NCBI GenBank assembly: GCA_038503035.1
Contig: JAVSML010000973.1
Span: forward strand, 248,001 to 312,000
Length of the DNA stretch: 64,000 nucleotides
Direction of reading: 5' to 3'
Source: Crocodylus rhombifer
Taxonomy: Eukaryota; Chordata; Crocodylia; Crocodylidae
In this document: positions 46,926 through 60,969 of the stretch, in pieces
How the letters are laid out: each line of letters begins with the position of its first letter
How positions within the stretch are numbered: position 1 is the stretch's first letter
Translations under genes and position numbers: made by a program
Notes under the pieces: generated by a model
The model's database searches: none
The model's input: only the letters and a program-made list of their open reading frames with translations
Told to the model about the DNA's origin: nothing

Positions 46926-49900
46926 ATCAATTTTATGCATTTCTTTTCTAATATCAATTTTTATTGATTAATTGACAGCAAGGTGGCACTGTAAAACAGC
47001 AGATTTTACAGCAAACTGTACTGAAATTCTCTTCCAGTGATGTCCTGCTCCCATATTCCCCTTTTCCACGTCTCCCATTTGGTAATTGTATAAATCATTT
47101 GCATTTCTTTTGCTCTTATTCGTATTTCACAAAATATTAGTTAATCCTGGATTTTTCTTTATCAAAGAATAGAAGCATTTCTAGACAAGTTAAACTTAAT
47201 AGGCCAGACAAAAAGCTCCATCCGTTTCTCATAGTATCATTTTGTTATCTGAGCAGAGGGTAGCTCAGCTGGGAAATTGGGGTGTTGTTCCTAAGCCGCT
47301 TATCTGATTTTTGGTTTTCCTTTAAGATCTAAAGCTTTTTCAGCATATGTATTCAGGACTGTATCTTCTTGCTGCCATTACAAAAATACATTTTGGAGGT
47401 GGTGTGTCTCTGCTGCCAGCAAGAGTAATGGGAGAAAGAGCTGGATTTTATTCTGGCCAATGTGCCAACAGAATTATTGACTTTCTAACTGCAGTCCAAA
47501 ATGTAATGTATGTCCTTTGACTGCTGTGTAAGACTACACTAAAAGCAGGCCGCACAGGCTCCTAACACTGAGACTACATCATGTGAGCTACATAACATGT
47601 AGCTTAAGGCCTCTGGCAGATGTTATGCTCAAAATGCAATTACGCTGCTAATTGTGTCTTAAATAGTAACCTGGATATGTGTTCAGAGCATTAATGGGGC
47701 CACAAAAAGTAAAACCAGCCACAAAAACGTTACCCGAAAAATGTGTACTCTCTTTGTGGTCGGTTCCATCGTGCTCTGGGGACGGCACTGGGCCAAACTG
47801 GGGCCTCGGTACGGTCCTGGAGCCAGCCGGCTCTCAGCTGAGCATTGGTCACCCAGCTTCCAACTTGGTGGCGCAGGGGAAGCCCCAGATTGTGACCTCA
47901 GGGCCCCCCTGCATTAGCAAGTCGGGTGCAGTTGGGACTAGATCCCCGATTCCAAAATCATGCATCCTGCCGTGCACGTATGGCGTGGCAGGAGGCGCTG
48001 TGCTTGGGATCGGGATCACATCCCATCTTAACGACAGGACTTGTATCTTGTTATGACCAGGGTTGTTCCTGAGAAGATCTTTGCTTTCGTAGATAATGTG
48101 AGTTGATTTTTCTTTTGGAAAGAACGAGAGTAGCTTACCCTGCTTAACATGTCAGGATGCGTAAGGTTAGATGAGGCAAAATATGCACGTCGACAGTTTG
48201 TTTTGAAGTCCGTAAATCCTCGTTTCCTCCCTCTCACGGTAGTATCGCTGTTTGCTGGGGGGAGGAAGCAGGTTCCAAGCTAACATGAATTTCCTCAGTA
48301 GTAGGGAGCTGGTGTGCATGCGATGGGGTAGACTTGAGTCCAGACCTGAGCGGTATGTTTTTAAGTTTCCAGATCTGTGGGTAAGAAGGTAATATGCACT
48401 TGTTAAAAATGGAGGCAGAGTTGCCATTAGCCTTGTAATTGTGACATCCTCTTGACAAGGTCCCTTTTTTCAAAGTAGAAACTACACTTGGACTCGCTTG
48501 TGCAGCACTGAAAATAAAATTAACCTGATGGTACTTTGAGAAGCAAATGGTGAGCAATTCCTACAAGTCCCTAGACCCTTGTGCTTTTCAATCGGGTACA
48601 TTACAAGAAAGGGCGTTCATTTCTAGGTGCATTTAAGCATTTTCAGGCGCTCTGTCTGCCTCAGTTGGAAGCAGACTTCACGTGCCAGACAGGTATTGCA
48701 GCAATGTTTTGTGGTGTTTATTTTCCCACGTAATCCCTCCTGCTCTTTCTAACAAATTTTAACTCGTGTCTGCAAGTTTGACCCCCGTGAAATGACGCAT
48801 TATTCGGGTCACGCGCTCATACGTATTAGTCTCCTGAGCAGTCCTCCCAGTCATTCATAGAAATTCTTCCTTTCTGTCAGCCCTTCCCTACGGCAGATCC
48901 CCTCAGCGCTATGTTTTAGCGTAACAGCTAGCTGCCGTCATGTCTTGTGGATCGATACCGTGCATGCTTTCAGTGTTTAAGTTACCACTGTGGTCTGTTG
49001 GTCTTGGCTGAGGCGCGAGAAGCCTGATGATGAAATGACACTCGATCTGCCGCTTGCCAGATAGTGTAAACAAGCACATTAGTTGGCCGGCGGATCGGCA
49101 CGCTAATTGCAGAGCGAGACTGTTGCTTGAATTGATCTATTAAAGACAGCTTCAGGGAGCTGCTGCATCATCCTTTTATATCATTGCAAAGCAACCTCTT
49201 GCAAAAATAATCTTTCCATTAACTGGAAAAGTCTTGCCGCAGCTGATGGGATCTGAGCCCGTCTCATCTGTTAGGGCACTGGGTGAAAGGGGCTTGCACC
49301 ATTCTTTCTGAGATCTCCAAGGCCAGAATTAAGAGGCAGACTTTGGGCACTTTTTGATGCTTGGTGTCTGAGCTCTACTGAAGACTGCGTGACTGTCACT
49401 GTTGAGCACCAGGATTGCTAAAAATTGTGTTGTGCCAGAACCTAGATTTCTGCCTCCAAAATTGCAGCCTCCTTCCCTCCCTCTCTCTGCTATATCAACT
49501 GAAAGAGAAATGCTCCTGGTAATAGTGCTCCCCCACATCCAGGCTCTCACACAAGTGCATTATTTTCCGTAGAAAGCAAGGATATGCTTTGTTCTCAATC
49601 AGGTTGTGCTAAGCCTTAATAGCCCCTTTGCCCCACATGTATAGGTCTAATTCCAGCCCCTGGCTTGGTGAATGCCTGAAATGCTGCATTCCTTGGAAAG
49701 GTTGAAATCCTTGGAAAAGGATACACAAGGAACAAATTTTTTCAGCCTCCCACTGGATTGTAGGGTTAAATTAGAAAAGCCCTGGAAGAGGCCTTTGGTG
49801 GAAAAGTTGCTGAAGGGGAGGGGAGGTTACACTTACCTTCAAGTTGGTTGAAAAACAAAGTTTAAAAAAAAAACCCATGACACTTTGTCCATTGCTGTTG

Positions 49901-52809
49901 ATTTTGAAGTTTTGAATTTTGGTGAAAAACTTTAAGAAAATTCCAAGCTGCTTAAATTCAAGTTGCTTGGATGGTACGCGAAAGTCACGAGGTTTCTGTT
50001 ACCTGATGCACAGAGACGGAAAGGGTATTCAAGTTTGCACTCTGGAGTTGGACCCCGTCTTATAACCCTTAGAAACCAAGACCAGATTTCACACGGGACA
50101 CGCATCATCTACACCCAAGGCCTCTGGTGCTGATGGCTTTTCAGGGAGAGGACCGTAGACTCGGTGGACCTCCGGTCTGATTGCAGCGGGGCAGCCCCTA
50201 GGACTGGGGCAGTAAAATCCTTAGAAAAGGGTTCCTAGCATGAAAATCTGTGCTCATGTTGTGTGAAACAGTATCTAATGGACTGGAGGCAGATATTCCT
50301 CAAGACGTGCTGGAAGCGAGCTTGTAGCCAAAGCTATTCCAGCTTTTCCATCAAATGGAGTCAGCTCACCCCCAAGAGAAGAAACCACATTGCATATCAA
50401 GCTGGGTTCTGCTTGGCAGGCTACCAGACTCCCAGACACCAGAAATCACGTCCATCCAAGCGGGAGAGTAAATGTTTCTCAAAGCTAATTGTGATAAATG
50501 TGCCAGAATTTAATACCTTAATATGGTTGCTGACATCGCGTCTGATGTGGCAATCAGGAATGAAAGTGAAATGGATACGATTGCATTGTTTAAAGATTGA
50601 GAGACCTTGAAGAGAGAAACCTGGTAGGTGTGTCACGTCACCTGAAATAGAGCTTCGGCACTGACTCGCAGTGAAAACCTGCTAATTAAGGTCGATTCCT
50701 CTTCTAGACGGAGCGACTTGTTCTCATCTAAACATAGGGCTGAACTCTGCAAGACCCAGTCCAAAAAGGTCGTGAGCGCCGTGCTGTTGTTTTGATTACG
50801 AGATAAAGTAAAAACGAATGCATCTTTTATCCGGTAACTTTGAACAGATTTGTACAAAGTCTGTTTTTCTATTCTTCCTAATGCCTAAAGTATGAGCCGG
50901 GGGGAGGAAGGAGGAGAGTGCTCTTTGTTGAGGCCATTTCTTCCCAGAATGTATACCCCATGCAAAATTACTTTTCAAAAGTGTTTGAAAACAATTGCTT
51001 CTGCAGGAGTAGGAACTAATTTGAACAGCCAGTTCTGTCCTTGAGATTTACATTCCAGGATGCCAGAAGAAAATAGCAGATTGGAATTTGCTTCGTGTTT
51101 GAGGTTAGTTTGAAAGAAGTCCGGCACTCTTATTGAGGGTGGTTTTTATATAGCAGCTCTCAGTGGAAACAGTTTGTCTTTTATATTTTTAGGTTAAGGG
51201 ATTTCTTTAAGGTCAAATTGCGTTCATGCAATTTGTTCGACTGTCTTCCCTGCCTCGTTAGAAATAGGCATGATTATGAGCAATGACATAGGCCCCTAAC
51301 TTGCACCACAGTCCCACAGGCACGACATTCCCATGCTTTTGTCACAATGGGGCGGACTGTAACCCTCCGTAGGATTTTTAGAGTAAAATCCTGCTCACCT
51401 TATTCCAAGCAGTTAGTTCACTGCTTTGAAGACTTTTATTACTGATTTTTTTTCTTTCTTTTTTTTCTTTTGAACATAAATCCCAGTTTCAACAGGAGCA
51501 GCACCAACCCTGTAAAGTGACATGATTCCTATTCTGACCTCTTGCTTTAAGTCTCATAAAACCAGTGGGCTACAGAGCGAAAACACCACTAGCTATTTGT
51601 CCCTGACTCCGCTTTGGCATCTCATAATGATCTAAAGATAGGAGTTGATGTTGGCTGTACCATCAGGGGGGAAACTGAAGGCTACTTGTAACGTTGAATG
51701 CCTTCCTTTCTGGCAATGCCTCCAAGGCCATACCTGCCTACCAGAAAAAAAAAAGTGTTCTGGATGGAAAACCTGAAGGGACGAATATTTGTGTTCAGGT
51801 ATTTACATGTAACCACTGCACGGATAACCTCTGGATACGTTTGTATGAAACGAAACGCTTGTTGCTTGCAGTCCGGTATTCCTCAAGGAGAGTATACTTT
51901 TTGTATGCCCCATATATTCAGACTGTGTTCTGTTTATGGCAGAAATGCTTTAGTTTTGGTGGGGGAAAAAATTAAATAAATGTCTTTCAAGGAGGAAAAG
52001 GTGATGTAATGGGCTGTGGACTTAACTTTTTTTTTATTCCTCCGTTCATCTGATCACACTTATGATATAAATAGTGGAAAAGGGCACAAATCTATTGAAA
52101 TGTAAACCACTTTATTAAAGCTCTCAGATTCCTTGCGCACAGTGCTCAAGCAGAGAGCTGCATCCATTGGCTGTTTCCAGCACATTAGCAGCAGCATGTG
52201 GAGCCATCTGTCATGGCTTGGAGGTGTTGAGTAGATTCAGCAGTTCATTAAGCAAGACCAAAAAAAAAAAAGTATGTGTGTGTGCATGGGGGAGGGGTTA
52301 AAAATCAACTTTTATAAGCAGGAGATGGAAGTCTGAAGAGTTGGAGCTTGTGGTGACCTGAGCTGAACGAGGCAGATGCTGTGACAGGGTAGTGTTTCCC
52401 ATCAAGGCACTGTGCTGTTCAAGGCAGTTGCCTCTTGCTGGTCCAGTAATGCAGAAAGGAGACTCCCCAAGCAGCAAGAAGCAGAGCTGGTGGTTTCAGT
52501 AGGTGGCACTCTCCTCCCTCTGAAGCAATACCCCGGGAACATGCTCCTGCTGTGGATGCATGCTAGTGTCCTGCAATACTTTCACATTTGGACACACCAC
52601 ACCAGTTTATACGCAAGAGCAGGGGCCTGACCGGGATTGTTTGGGTTGCTGGTCGTGGGGAACGTGACAGGCATCAAGGAGATACGGGGAAGAACCTTCT
52701 GCTCCAAAGTGATGAATGCAAAAACATGAAATAACAAGCCCTGAAGTGGGTGGACAGAGTGAATAGGGACCCGTTAGTCTGCAAATCCCAGAACACTAGA
52801 ACTAGGTTC

Positions 52810-53045
52810 AAGTTCTGAAATTTGTAGAAAAGAGGTTTGACACTAACGAGAAAAAGTCCTTTTTTTATGCAGCACATAGTTACCTTGAACTCATTATCAC
52901 AGGAGCTTGGAGAGGCAAAAAATGTTGCCATGTTCAAAAAGGGACTAGACAAATTCATGGATGCTCCTCACCCGGAGCTTGCTGTACTTCCTAAGTGCTG
53001 CTTGGGTACAGCTTGCAGCAGCTTGACAGGTCTCTGCAGTGGAAG
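52810..53045 (+). mobile_element. Old CR1-type LINE 3' fragment, sense
   Basis: GAAAAAGTCCTTTTTTTATG is followed by TTGAACTCATTATCACAGG, GAGAGGCAAAAAATGTTGCC and TTCAAAAAGGGACTAGACA plus AATTCATGGATG. This order is that of the old CR1 3' end (short frames reading MFKKGLDKFMD). It is 5'-truncated and its 3' end is decayed. Confidence 0.65.
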
Positions 53046-54654
53046 AGACTGAATACAGTAAAAACCGAATATCCCGTTTTTGTAGCCAGATGTATGCATT
53101 CTCCCCTTTTTATTTCTTTATTTCGTCACTTCTTCCTTTTTGATGCACGCAGAGGGATGAACCCTTTTTAATGAGTCTTCCTCTGAAGTCTGTTCCATGT
53201 ATAAAATGAAGGTGCCTTCCTTTGTAAATTGCTTCAGGATTGCCTGGTTCATGTGACAGAACGATCAGTCACTCGACTTGTAGTTACGAAAGGGATGTGT
53301 TTAAAGTGGGCAGTTCTGCTACTCAAGCACGCAGTAACGGTATCCATTTCCCTATTTGTTATGTTCTGGACAGTCGCTTTTTAAAAAAATGAGTTTGTTA
53401 AGCCTAAGAAATAAATCACCAACTTGTTCACCTGTGCAGTGAAAAACCCAATATTAAGTCCAGCAGTGTAAAAATGTAAAGGAGTTATGCGAGTTGAAAT
53501 GATGTGGTTCTTTTCCCTGATAGTCTATCTTTTTTGCTTCTAACCTGTAACCTACCACACTTTGCAGATGGGTTGCTGTCGGGGATGTACACGTTTACAG
53601 GTTTGTGGTTTTTGTATGCACATCTCTGTCTCTTTCTAATTTGCACCCAAGAATAAATATGACTTTAAGGTTTTCTGCCAGGAGGGGATGCTACAAGAAC
53701 AGTAGTAGCACCAGCCCAATTTTAAAGAGAGAAGATGGAGTTCTTTTGGGCGAGTAGGCATCAAACTGTGTCTCCGAACTTGGCATCCCAAATGCACGCT
53801 TCAGGTTCCAGATTTAAAAAAGAATCAATTGTACATTTTAGTTAATTCAAAATGAAAGTTTTGAATTAAAGCTGGTGGGGTTGCTGATTCCCCATTAAAT
53901 GTTACTTTGAAGGATGCATGCAGAGTATTTGCACAACTTAATCTACAAGCACAAGAATGTTTGGACTTGCTGCCAATGTTGGAAGGCTTATTTTTTAATT
54001 GTGCCTGTTAGCAGAGTTTTTGGGTGTATTTTTCCCCTTAAACAAGCACTTCAGTGTGTTCTAATCAAATCAAAATCTAAAATCTTCTCCAACAGTCAAG
54101 CATTCACAAGAAACCATGCAACAGGGACACCAAATTCATTGGGTGGAGAACATCACATTCCATTTTTAGCTATGGTCTGTGGACCAGACATAAATGTAAA
54201 TTGTAGGACTACTATTTTTTTTCTCCCTGCAGTGTTGTGAAGAAGTCCAGACGTGGGAATTGAGAACGAGAATGAGGGTATAGTATTAGTAGTCATGGCC
54301 TCTTATTTCTTCCTTTAGAGATGAAGAGGACCTGAAGCAGTTGGGTGTATTTCAGAAAAAACTAGGGGGAGTGGGGATTTGAGCAAAAATGAGCAAAATC
54401 TGGCCTTTTACTTAGTAACTAATTCTGTAGTTATATTTATTTGCAAATGGTGCATCTAGCCTCACTTTGTAGGAAAATCTCTGAAATGCACCGGCATTTC
54501 TCCCTTTGCTTCTCTTCCATTCCCATCCCCATTTGTCTTTCTCCCTCTTTATGACTCCTCTGTTCTTTGTTCAGTGTGTTCTTCCTTGCAGCAGATCTGA
54601 ATTTGAACCCAGGTGACTTCCATTTACGATGCCTGATTGCCAGGCATAGTTATG

Positions 54655-55378
54655 AAACACAACACACTTACGGGCTCAGTGGTGCTATGCTTGCTAGCAC
54701 CGCGTCTGAACAGGACCTGGGGGTCATAATTGACCATAAAATGAATGAGCCACCGGTGTGATGTCACTGTGAGCAGAGCAAACAATATGCTGGCATGCAT
54801 CAACTAATGCATCTTGAGCAGAATTAAGGAAGTCATTCTCCTGCTCCGCTTGGCGTTGGTGAGGCCACGGCTGGAGCGCTGCATCCAGCTCTGGGCGCCA
54901 CGCTTCAGGAAGGATGTGGGGAAACTGGAGAGAGTCCAGAGAAGAGCCACTTGTATAATTAGAGGCCTGAAGAGCAAGCCATGCGAGGAAAGGCTGACAG
55001 ATGTGGGACTGCTCAGCCTAGGAAAGAGAAGACTTTTTGGAGGGGATTTGGTAGCAGCTTACAAATTTATCAGGGGCTGGCCAAACAACTGTTCACCCAG
55101 TCCCCTGGAGCAACAGTCAGAAACTCCTACAAGAATGTTTCAGACTGGATGCAAGGAAAAACTTCTTCATGGTTTGTGCGACCAGACTCTGGAATAGACC
55201 CCCTGGAATAGCGAAGGGGGTGGTGCAGGCACCGACCCTGGGGATCTTCAAAAGGAGCCTGGATGCACACCTAGCTTGGGGTGATTTGACCCCCGCAGTC
55301 TTTTCTGCCCAGAGCTGGGGGGCTGGACCGATGATCTCACAAGGTCCCTTCCAGCCCTAAACTTCGGTGAATCTGTGT
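54655..55378 (+). mobile_element. CR1 LINE 3' fragment, sense, with a decayed ORF2 end
   Basis: A first frame reads GLSGAMLASTASEQDLGVII then DHKMN. After a frameshift near 54760 the + strand continues LALVRPRLERCIQLWAPRFR, then RVQRRATCIIRGL and AAYKFIRGW, the C-terminal part of CR1 reverse transcriptase. It ends with the tail AAGGTCCCTTCCAGCCC and a decayed terminal repeat near 55378. It is about 700 bp from an opposite-strand CR1 at 56075-56845. Confidence 0.9.
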
Positions 55379-56074
55379 GAAAACCAATTTTTAATTTTAA
55401 TCATCTGATGACTTGCTCTTAAAGACGAAATGACAGATGAACTCTTTTGAAGGTGTATTCCACTGTAGAAAGTGTTACCATGTAGGTACTAAACGTGTAC
55501 TGTGAACGGTAACAAAACTGAACTGTTTGGTTTGAGAGAATACCTTCAAGTGGACGAGCAAGGTTGTTTTCCTTCCTGTGAAAACACTTTTGAAGAAAAC
55601 ACAGTTTGTAGAAATCTTAGAGGTTTGGCTTCCTGAGAAAAAACCAATGCTTTCAGAAGAAAATTTTGTTTTCGACTCGGATGTCTCTCTCACTGACAGA
55701 AGAAGCTTTTGATTGTTTCAGTCGACTCTAACCATAGACAAGTTTATCTGCAAGGAGCTTCTCTGTGCAACTTGGAGCATGTTGTTACTGGGGATTTTTC
55801 TTGGAGAATAACATTTTTAGTACTTATGCTATTGGAAGTGTGTCTATGAATAGTGCGTCTTTTCTGGATCACCTTTTCCGTGATGACCTCTGTGTTTTAC
55901 AGAAATTAGTTGAACTTCCCAATAGCTTCACCAAGTAGAAGAGTAAAAGATTCCCATCCGATGGATACAGAGACTGAACCATGGAGAAGGAAAGAGCCAC
56001 GGTTACAGTTCATGGGATCATTTATAGGAATAAAAATACCAGTACTGAATAGAGGGGAAAAATCACCGCCTTTA

Positions 56075-56845
56075 TTTGCTGATGGCGCTCCTACCCATGC
56101 AGCCCAGGATGTTGTTTAGCTTTCTTGGCAACAAGACCGCACTGTTGGCTCATATTCAGCTTACTGTAGCCCCCGTGTCCTGCTATCCAGAGCTGCTGCC
56201 CAGCTGGTCGATCCCCAGTCTGTACCGGGGTGTGGGTTTGTCCTGTCCTAAGTGCAGGACTTTGCACTTGTCCATATTGAACCACCTGAGATGTCTTTTG
56301 GTCCAGTCCTCCAATGTGTCATGGTCACTCTGAATCCTCTCCCTACCCTCCAGCCCATCTACTACTCCCCCCAGCTTGGTGTCATCTGCAAACTTGCTGA
56401 GGGTGTGCCACATCCTGTTTTCCAGGTCGTTGGTGATGATACTGGACAAAACTGGCCCCAGGACTGACCCCTGGGACACTCCACTTGATACCAGCTGCCA
56501 GCTGGACATTGAGCCATTGATTACTACCCCCTGATGCTCCAGGCAGTTTTCTATCCATCTTATAGTCCATTCATCCAACCCAGACTTCCTCAGCTTGCTT
56601 GCAATAATGTTGTGGGGACCATATCAAAAGCCTTGCTAAAGTCGAGGTATATTATTGGGTCCACTCCATTCACCACATTTACAGAGCCAGTCATCTAGTC
56701 ACAGAAGGCAGTCGGGTTGGTCCAGCATAACTTGCCCTTGGTGAATCCATGCTGGCTGTCCCTGGTTACTTTCTCCTCCGAATGCTTAGAAATGGATTTC
56801 TTGAGGACCTGCTCGGTGATTTTTCCAGGGACTGAGGCTGCTGAC
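56075..56845 (-). mobile_element. CR1 LINE internal fragment, antisense
   Basis: The minus strand carries a 131-codon frame (56183-56578) with WTIRWIENCLEHQGVVINGS, a SGVSQGSVLGP motif and LSKFADDTKLGGVV, the catalytic Asp-Asp of reverse transcriptase. Upstream (towards 56845) lies the decayed N-terminal RT region, broken near 56600-56700. The 3' part stops near MSQQCGLVAKK at 56100, so the element's own 3' tail is missing. This is unusual for a 5'-truncated LINE and suggests a deletion or rearrangement. Confidence 0.88.
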
Positions 56846-56859
56846 CCCTGTTCTAGCAT

Positions 56860-56995
56860 TATTGTGCCGTGAGCAGACTTGCATATCTCCGTACCTCAGT
56901 TTCTCTAGCTGTAAAACGGAGGTAATGCTCCAGGTCTCCATTTGTAAAATGCATGGAAACATGCAACTCCTTGGTGTTATAAGAGTGAAGTATTA
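56860..56995 (+). mobile_element. MIR-type SINE fragment
   Basis: CCGTACCTCAGTTTCTCTAG is followed by CTGTAAAACGGAGGTAATGC, TTGTAAAATGCATGGAAAC and TGGTGTTATAAGAGTGAAG. This is the order of the MIR 3' half (cctcagtttccccatctgtaaaatggggataa). It abuts the antisense CR1 ending near 56845. Confidence 0.7.
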
Positions 56996-57595
56996 ATGGA
57001 GAAACAATCCTCCTTTCACTCTTAGGAGAGAGGATGTTCTCTCCTGCAAGATGTCAGTCAACTCTTTAAAACTTAGGTTTCTGACTTAAAAGCCCTATTG
57101 ATCTTGTGTGGACCAGCCAGTGTTGTTGGTGGTATTGGCTCAGTATATTCCACAACCAATACAGATTGTTACACCAAATGTCGTCTGACTCCCTTGCAAA
57201 GGAAAAATGACATGGATCACTGCTTGGAATCGAAGCGGAGAACACTCCGGTGTTGGATGAGGGGCTTGGAGATGACAATAAGTAAAATGATCAGTCATTA
57301 ACATTCAGCACAGTTCTGAATACTTCCCTGCCTTTTTTTTTTTAAATTTGGATTTTTGTCCACATATTTTCCACCGTCTGTCTGCATTCAACTTTGTGTG
57401 AGCTATTGAAAAGATTTGTGGCTAGTTCTGTAACTAATGAGTCAGCTGCATCCAGCATTACATAAACTTGTCAAAACACTGAGCAAAACTGACTCTCGCT
57501 CGCTCTATTTGCAAAACCCTTGAAGGTTTCATGTACAAAGGTTACAGACTACAGTGGATAATAGCCTATTTAAAATGTGCAGCGGGAGGGTTTTT

Positions 57596-57617
57596 AAAAA
57601 AAAAAAAAAAAAAAAAA
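57596..57617. repeat. Poly-A tract (22 A)
   Basis: A run of 22 A preceded by TTTTT. I see no retrogene or SINE body directly upstream, so it may be simple expansion. Confidence 0.9.
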
Positions 57618-60600
57618 TCCCTACATTGAGCCAGAGAAGGATTTGGTAAATGGTGGGGTGACAAAGCTGGTGACCTCAGTAAGTTCTCCCACTTTGGTAG
57701 GCATTCAGAAATGGCAAGCCTGCTCTAGTACAGTGGTTCGGATTCAACAGACTGAAGCTTATTATCCGAGTAACGGCCTGCTCCGTAACTGGAGTCTAGT
57801 TTTTGGGAAGCATGTGTGCTCCTTTAAAAAACAAACAACAAAGAAAACAAAAAAACCAACAAAAACACCTACCTCTTTGTAGTCGTTGCTCCTGGGCACT
57901 CTTGTTGAGGGCCTCTGGCAAGGAGGCCAAGTGTATTGACTTGCAGTGTGAAATCGGCTGTCACCTGCTGAGCGGGCCCCCCGGTCACACTTCTGTTTGA
58001 GTCGCGTTGAGAGCCTCCACTGCTGCTGATTTTGTACTTTCCCTGTGAATAAATAGAGCTTGCACCTGATGCTGCGACGAGGCCTGCATCTTCCAAACAG
58101 CCAGGTCACGAGTTGGAGCTGCAGTGAAGTCGCTGTTCAGTGCCTGAGCTCAGATTACCCTCCTTTCTGCTGTACAAAGAGGTTTGGAGTGAGTGGGTGA
58201 TCAACTGCCCTTCTCCTCTTAGAGCTGTATTCATGGCTCGCTAAGGTCCCTAGAAGGACGTCTGTGGGCGCCACTCAGAGTAAGATCCATGCCCAGCATG
58301 CCTTCAGCTCCCCAACCCCAACTGAACAAGCTCTGCGCTGTGGAAGTCCGTGCTCTTGTGCTACAGCAAAACCACACCAGTGCCACGGTGTTGAAGAGGG
58401 AGAGTCAGTGATTGCTGCTTATCATCCGGATTGGTGCTGAGCCGGGCACCTGAAAGCACAAGGCAAAATGCACCAACTGAGAACTGCCTTTTACTTCATG
58501 GCGCTTGGTACCTCCTGTGGAAGAATCCTCTTCCAACCTTCAGCTTGCAAGGGCGTTTTTCCTTTCCTTTGTCTCGGTCTTCTCACCTGTCTGCTGACCT
58601 GGGCTACACCATACGTGATCTGAGACCGGTGGGAGGATGGAGACCTAGCCTCTTTTGTCTTGAGCCCTGGGCTCATGACCTGGTTGTGGGAAGCTGTGGC
58701 TTGAGTCCTGGCCAAGGTGTGATGCTTCTCAAATTGGTTGGTCAGCCTCAAACAACACCTGTCCCTGATTGGGGCTGAAAGGTGAGGTCAGGGGAGGTAT
58801 TCCAGGAAGAAGCAGAGCCATGTGGGGACCTTTACACTGCAGCTTGAACTTCTGCAACTCTCACTCGCTCCCAGGATGCTGAAGTGAGTAAATTACCAGA
58901 AACCTAACTAGGAATTTAGTCGACTGTAATCTGGTTGCGTGGCAAAAGGTGGACAAGCCGTGCAGATTTGCTCAGGATGATTTTCTTTCTGTATTTTTCT
59001 ATTGGTATTCATTCTCCTCTCCATCCCACTTTGATCAATAAATCTATCTGTTTTAGCATGCTTCGCTGTGGGCCTTAGCGGGCCCCTTCCCTCTTAAGGT
59101 GTGCTCACCTATTCTACTCTCCTCCCACATGGGAGGGTGATGGTGAATGCTTCCAGCTAATAGAAGCATCCCAGAATCCCAAGGTCTACAGGGCCCGTGT
59201 ATTCTGGACGGCACGGGGCCCACACAGACCTGAGAGCAGGTGGTGGCAGCAGTACTCCAGGCTTGTGGGTGTGCCCCAGGAAGGGGATTGATCAGAAGTT
59301 GGCATCCCTGGGTTTTGGTAGGGCGCAGTGAGGCGGGTGTCTCGGTGCAGGAGCTCCCCTTATTGGCCCGCCGCACTTTCAAAGTTGCATTCAAAATTCC
59401 CATGTGCAATTTAGCATTAAAGATTGCTGCGGAGCACCCACCCAAGCTGTGCGCAGCCTCTGCCCTTTAACATGCAGTCTGCAAACTTCCACCCGTGTTG
59501 CGTCTTTGAAGTAACAGGCAGTGTAGCTAGGCTTTGTCCCAGGTGTGTGAACCACCTTTGAAATTGTATTTTGTGAATGAATGGACAATCATGGCAGCTT
59601 TATGGACTGGTTTTGGAGTTATGTTCCTTTGTCCCTACATCTACTCACTTTTCTTTTTTTTTTCCCTTTGGTCTTACAGTTCCAGCAACCAGGCAGGTTT
59701 TTCTCTCATTTAAACATATATTTGCATGGTCTGCGACACTTAATGCCATGTTTTGGTCAGCTTTCTGATTATTTTATTGGCATAATAAAATTTGTCAAGC
59801 GCGCACTAAAAAATGTTTCCCTTCTGCATGCTACCTACATGGAGGTGTTACTGGAGAACACAAGGCACTGCTGCAAAATACCATGATTAATTTTCTTAGC
59901 ATGTATGCCTCAACCAGCTTATTGTGACTTTTAAAGCTACTGCTTTTGTCCTTTAAAAAAATGGTGTTGGTCATTCTTGTGCCAGGAATGGGTTTGAGCA
60001 CCCTTAAATTTCATTGTCTTCAGTGACCTGAAGACAGGCATTAATCGATTTTTATTCATGTATTTAGTGAGTGGATTGCAGCCGGTGGGGTTTGTGGGCC
60101 CTTGATTCTTCTTTGAATAGAGTCTAATAATTGCAGGTCCCCCTGTGCTATTCAGCCTGAGAAATGTTGACTCCAAAAGGCATGAATGCTCTTCTGTTTG
60201 TCTTCAGATGTGGACTCCACCAGCTCTGTCACAGGCTGGGTGGCATTCAGCTGATGCATTTCAGACCACCTGTTTCTCCAGGACATATTATATGCATGCA
60301 TCTCTACCAAAGCCATCCATTTGCATGGTACAACAGTGTTCTTCTGGGGTTATGGTTATTGTGAGTTTTGGTTTAGTGAGCATGGCTGGACTTGACACCT
60401 AATCAAGAGAGATTTTTGCTCATTGCTGCTGGAACCCTACACTGTCATCTCAGAATATATGATTTTTCTTTTACAACAGCAGTGCCGGCACTGTGGAGGA
60501 GACTGTGGTTTGGTTATGGCTTTGAACTAAACTAAGCCAGATGTTGCAGCCATTAGTCCTTCACCAGTTGGTCCGCGTGCATTGCTCACATTTCTGAAGC

Positions 60601-60969
60601 ACTTTTATTTTTCTGGGAATGTCGCCTTTTTTGCAGGGAGGCCTGATCTTGGTTAACTATCACTTCTGGGCACTTCCTTGAAAAAATGAACCAGAGATGC
60701 AAATTGTAAAAAATCAGCCTGCTTGATTAATCGCCATAGTGGAACCCAAGTTGGAAGGCCCCCAGAAGCCCCAAACCATACATCTAAAGAACATGAGAAA
60801 CTACAGAAGAAAGGTGTACCTTCCTGAATCTGTTTTTTCGAGTATGACTGAGTATATTGAGACAAGGGAGAAAATTCCCCAGCTTTAACAAGGAAGGCTC
60901 TAGGAGGCTGGAGATTTGTGATTTCATGGTGGAACAAAACCATAATGACCATTGGTAAATCATCTAACT

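Noticed and set aside
47679..48056. 125-codon frame on the + strand
   Set aside because: Mixed composition with no known motif and no neighbouring exon; no support beyond being open.
57596..57617. Poly-A run as the tail of a retrogene or SINE
   Set aside because: No body of a retrocopy and no target duplication could be found upstream.
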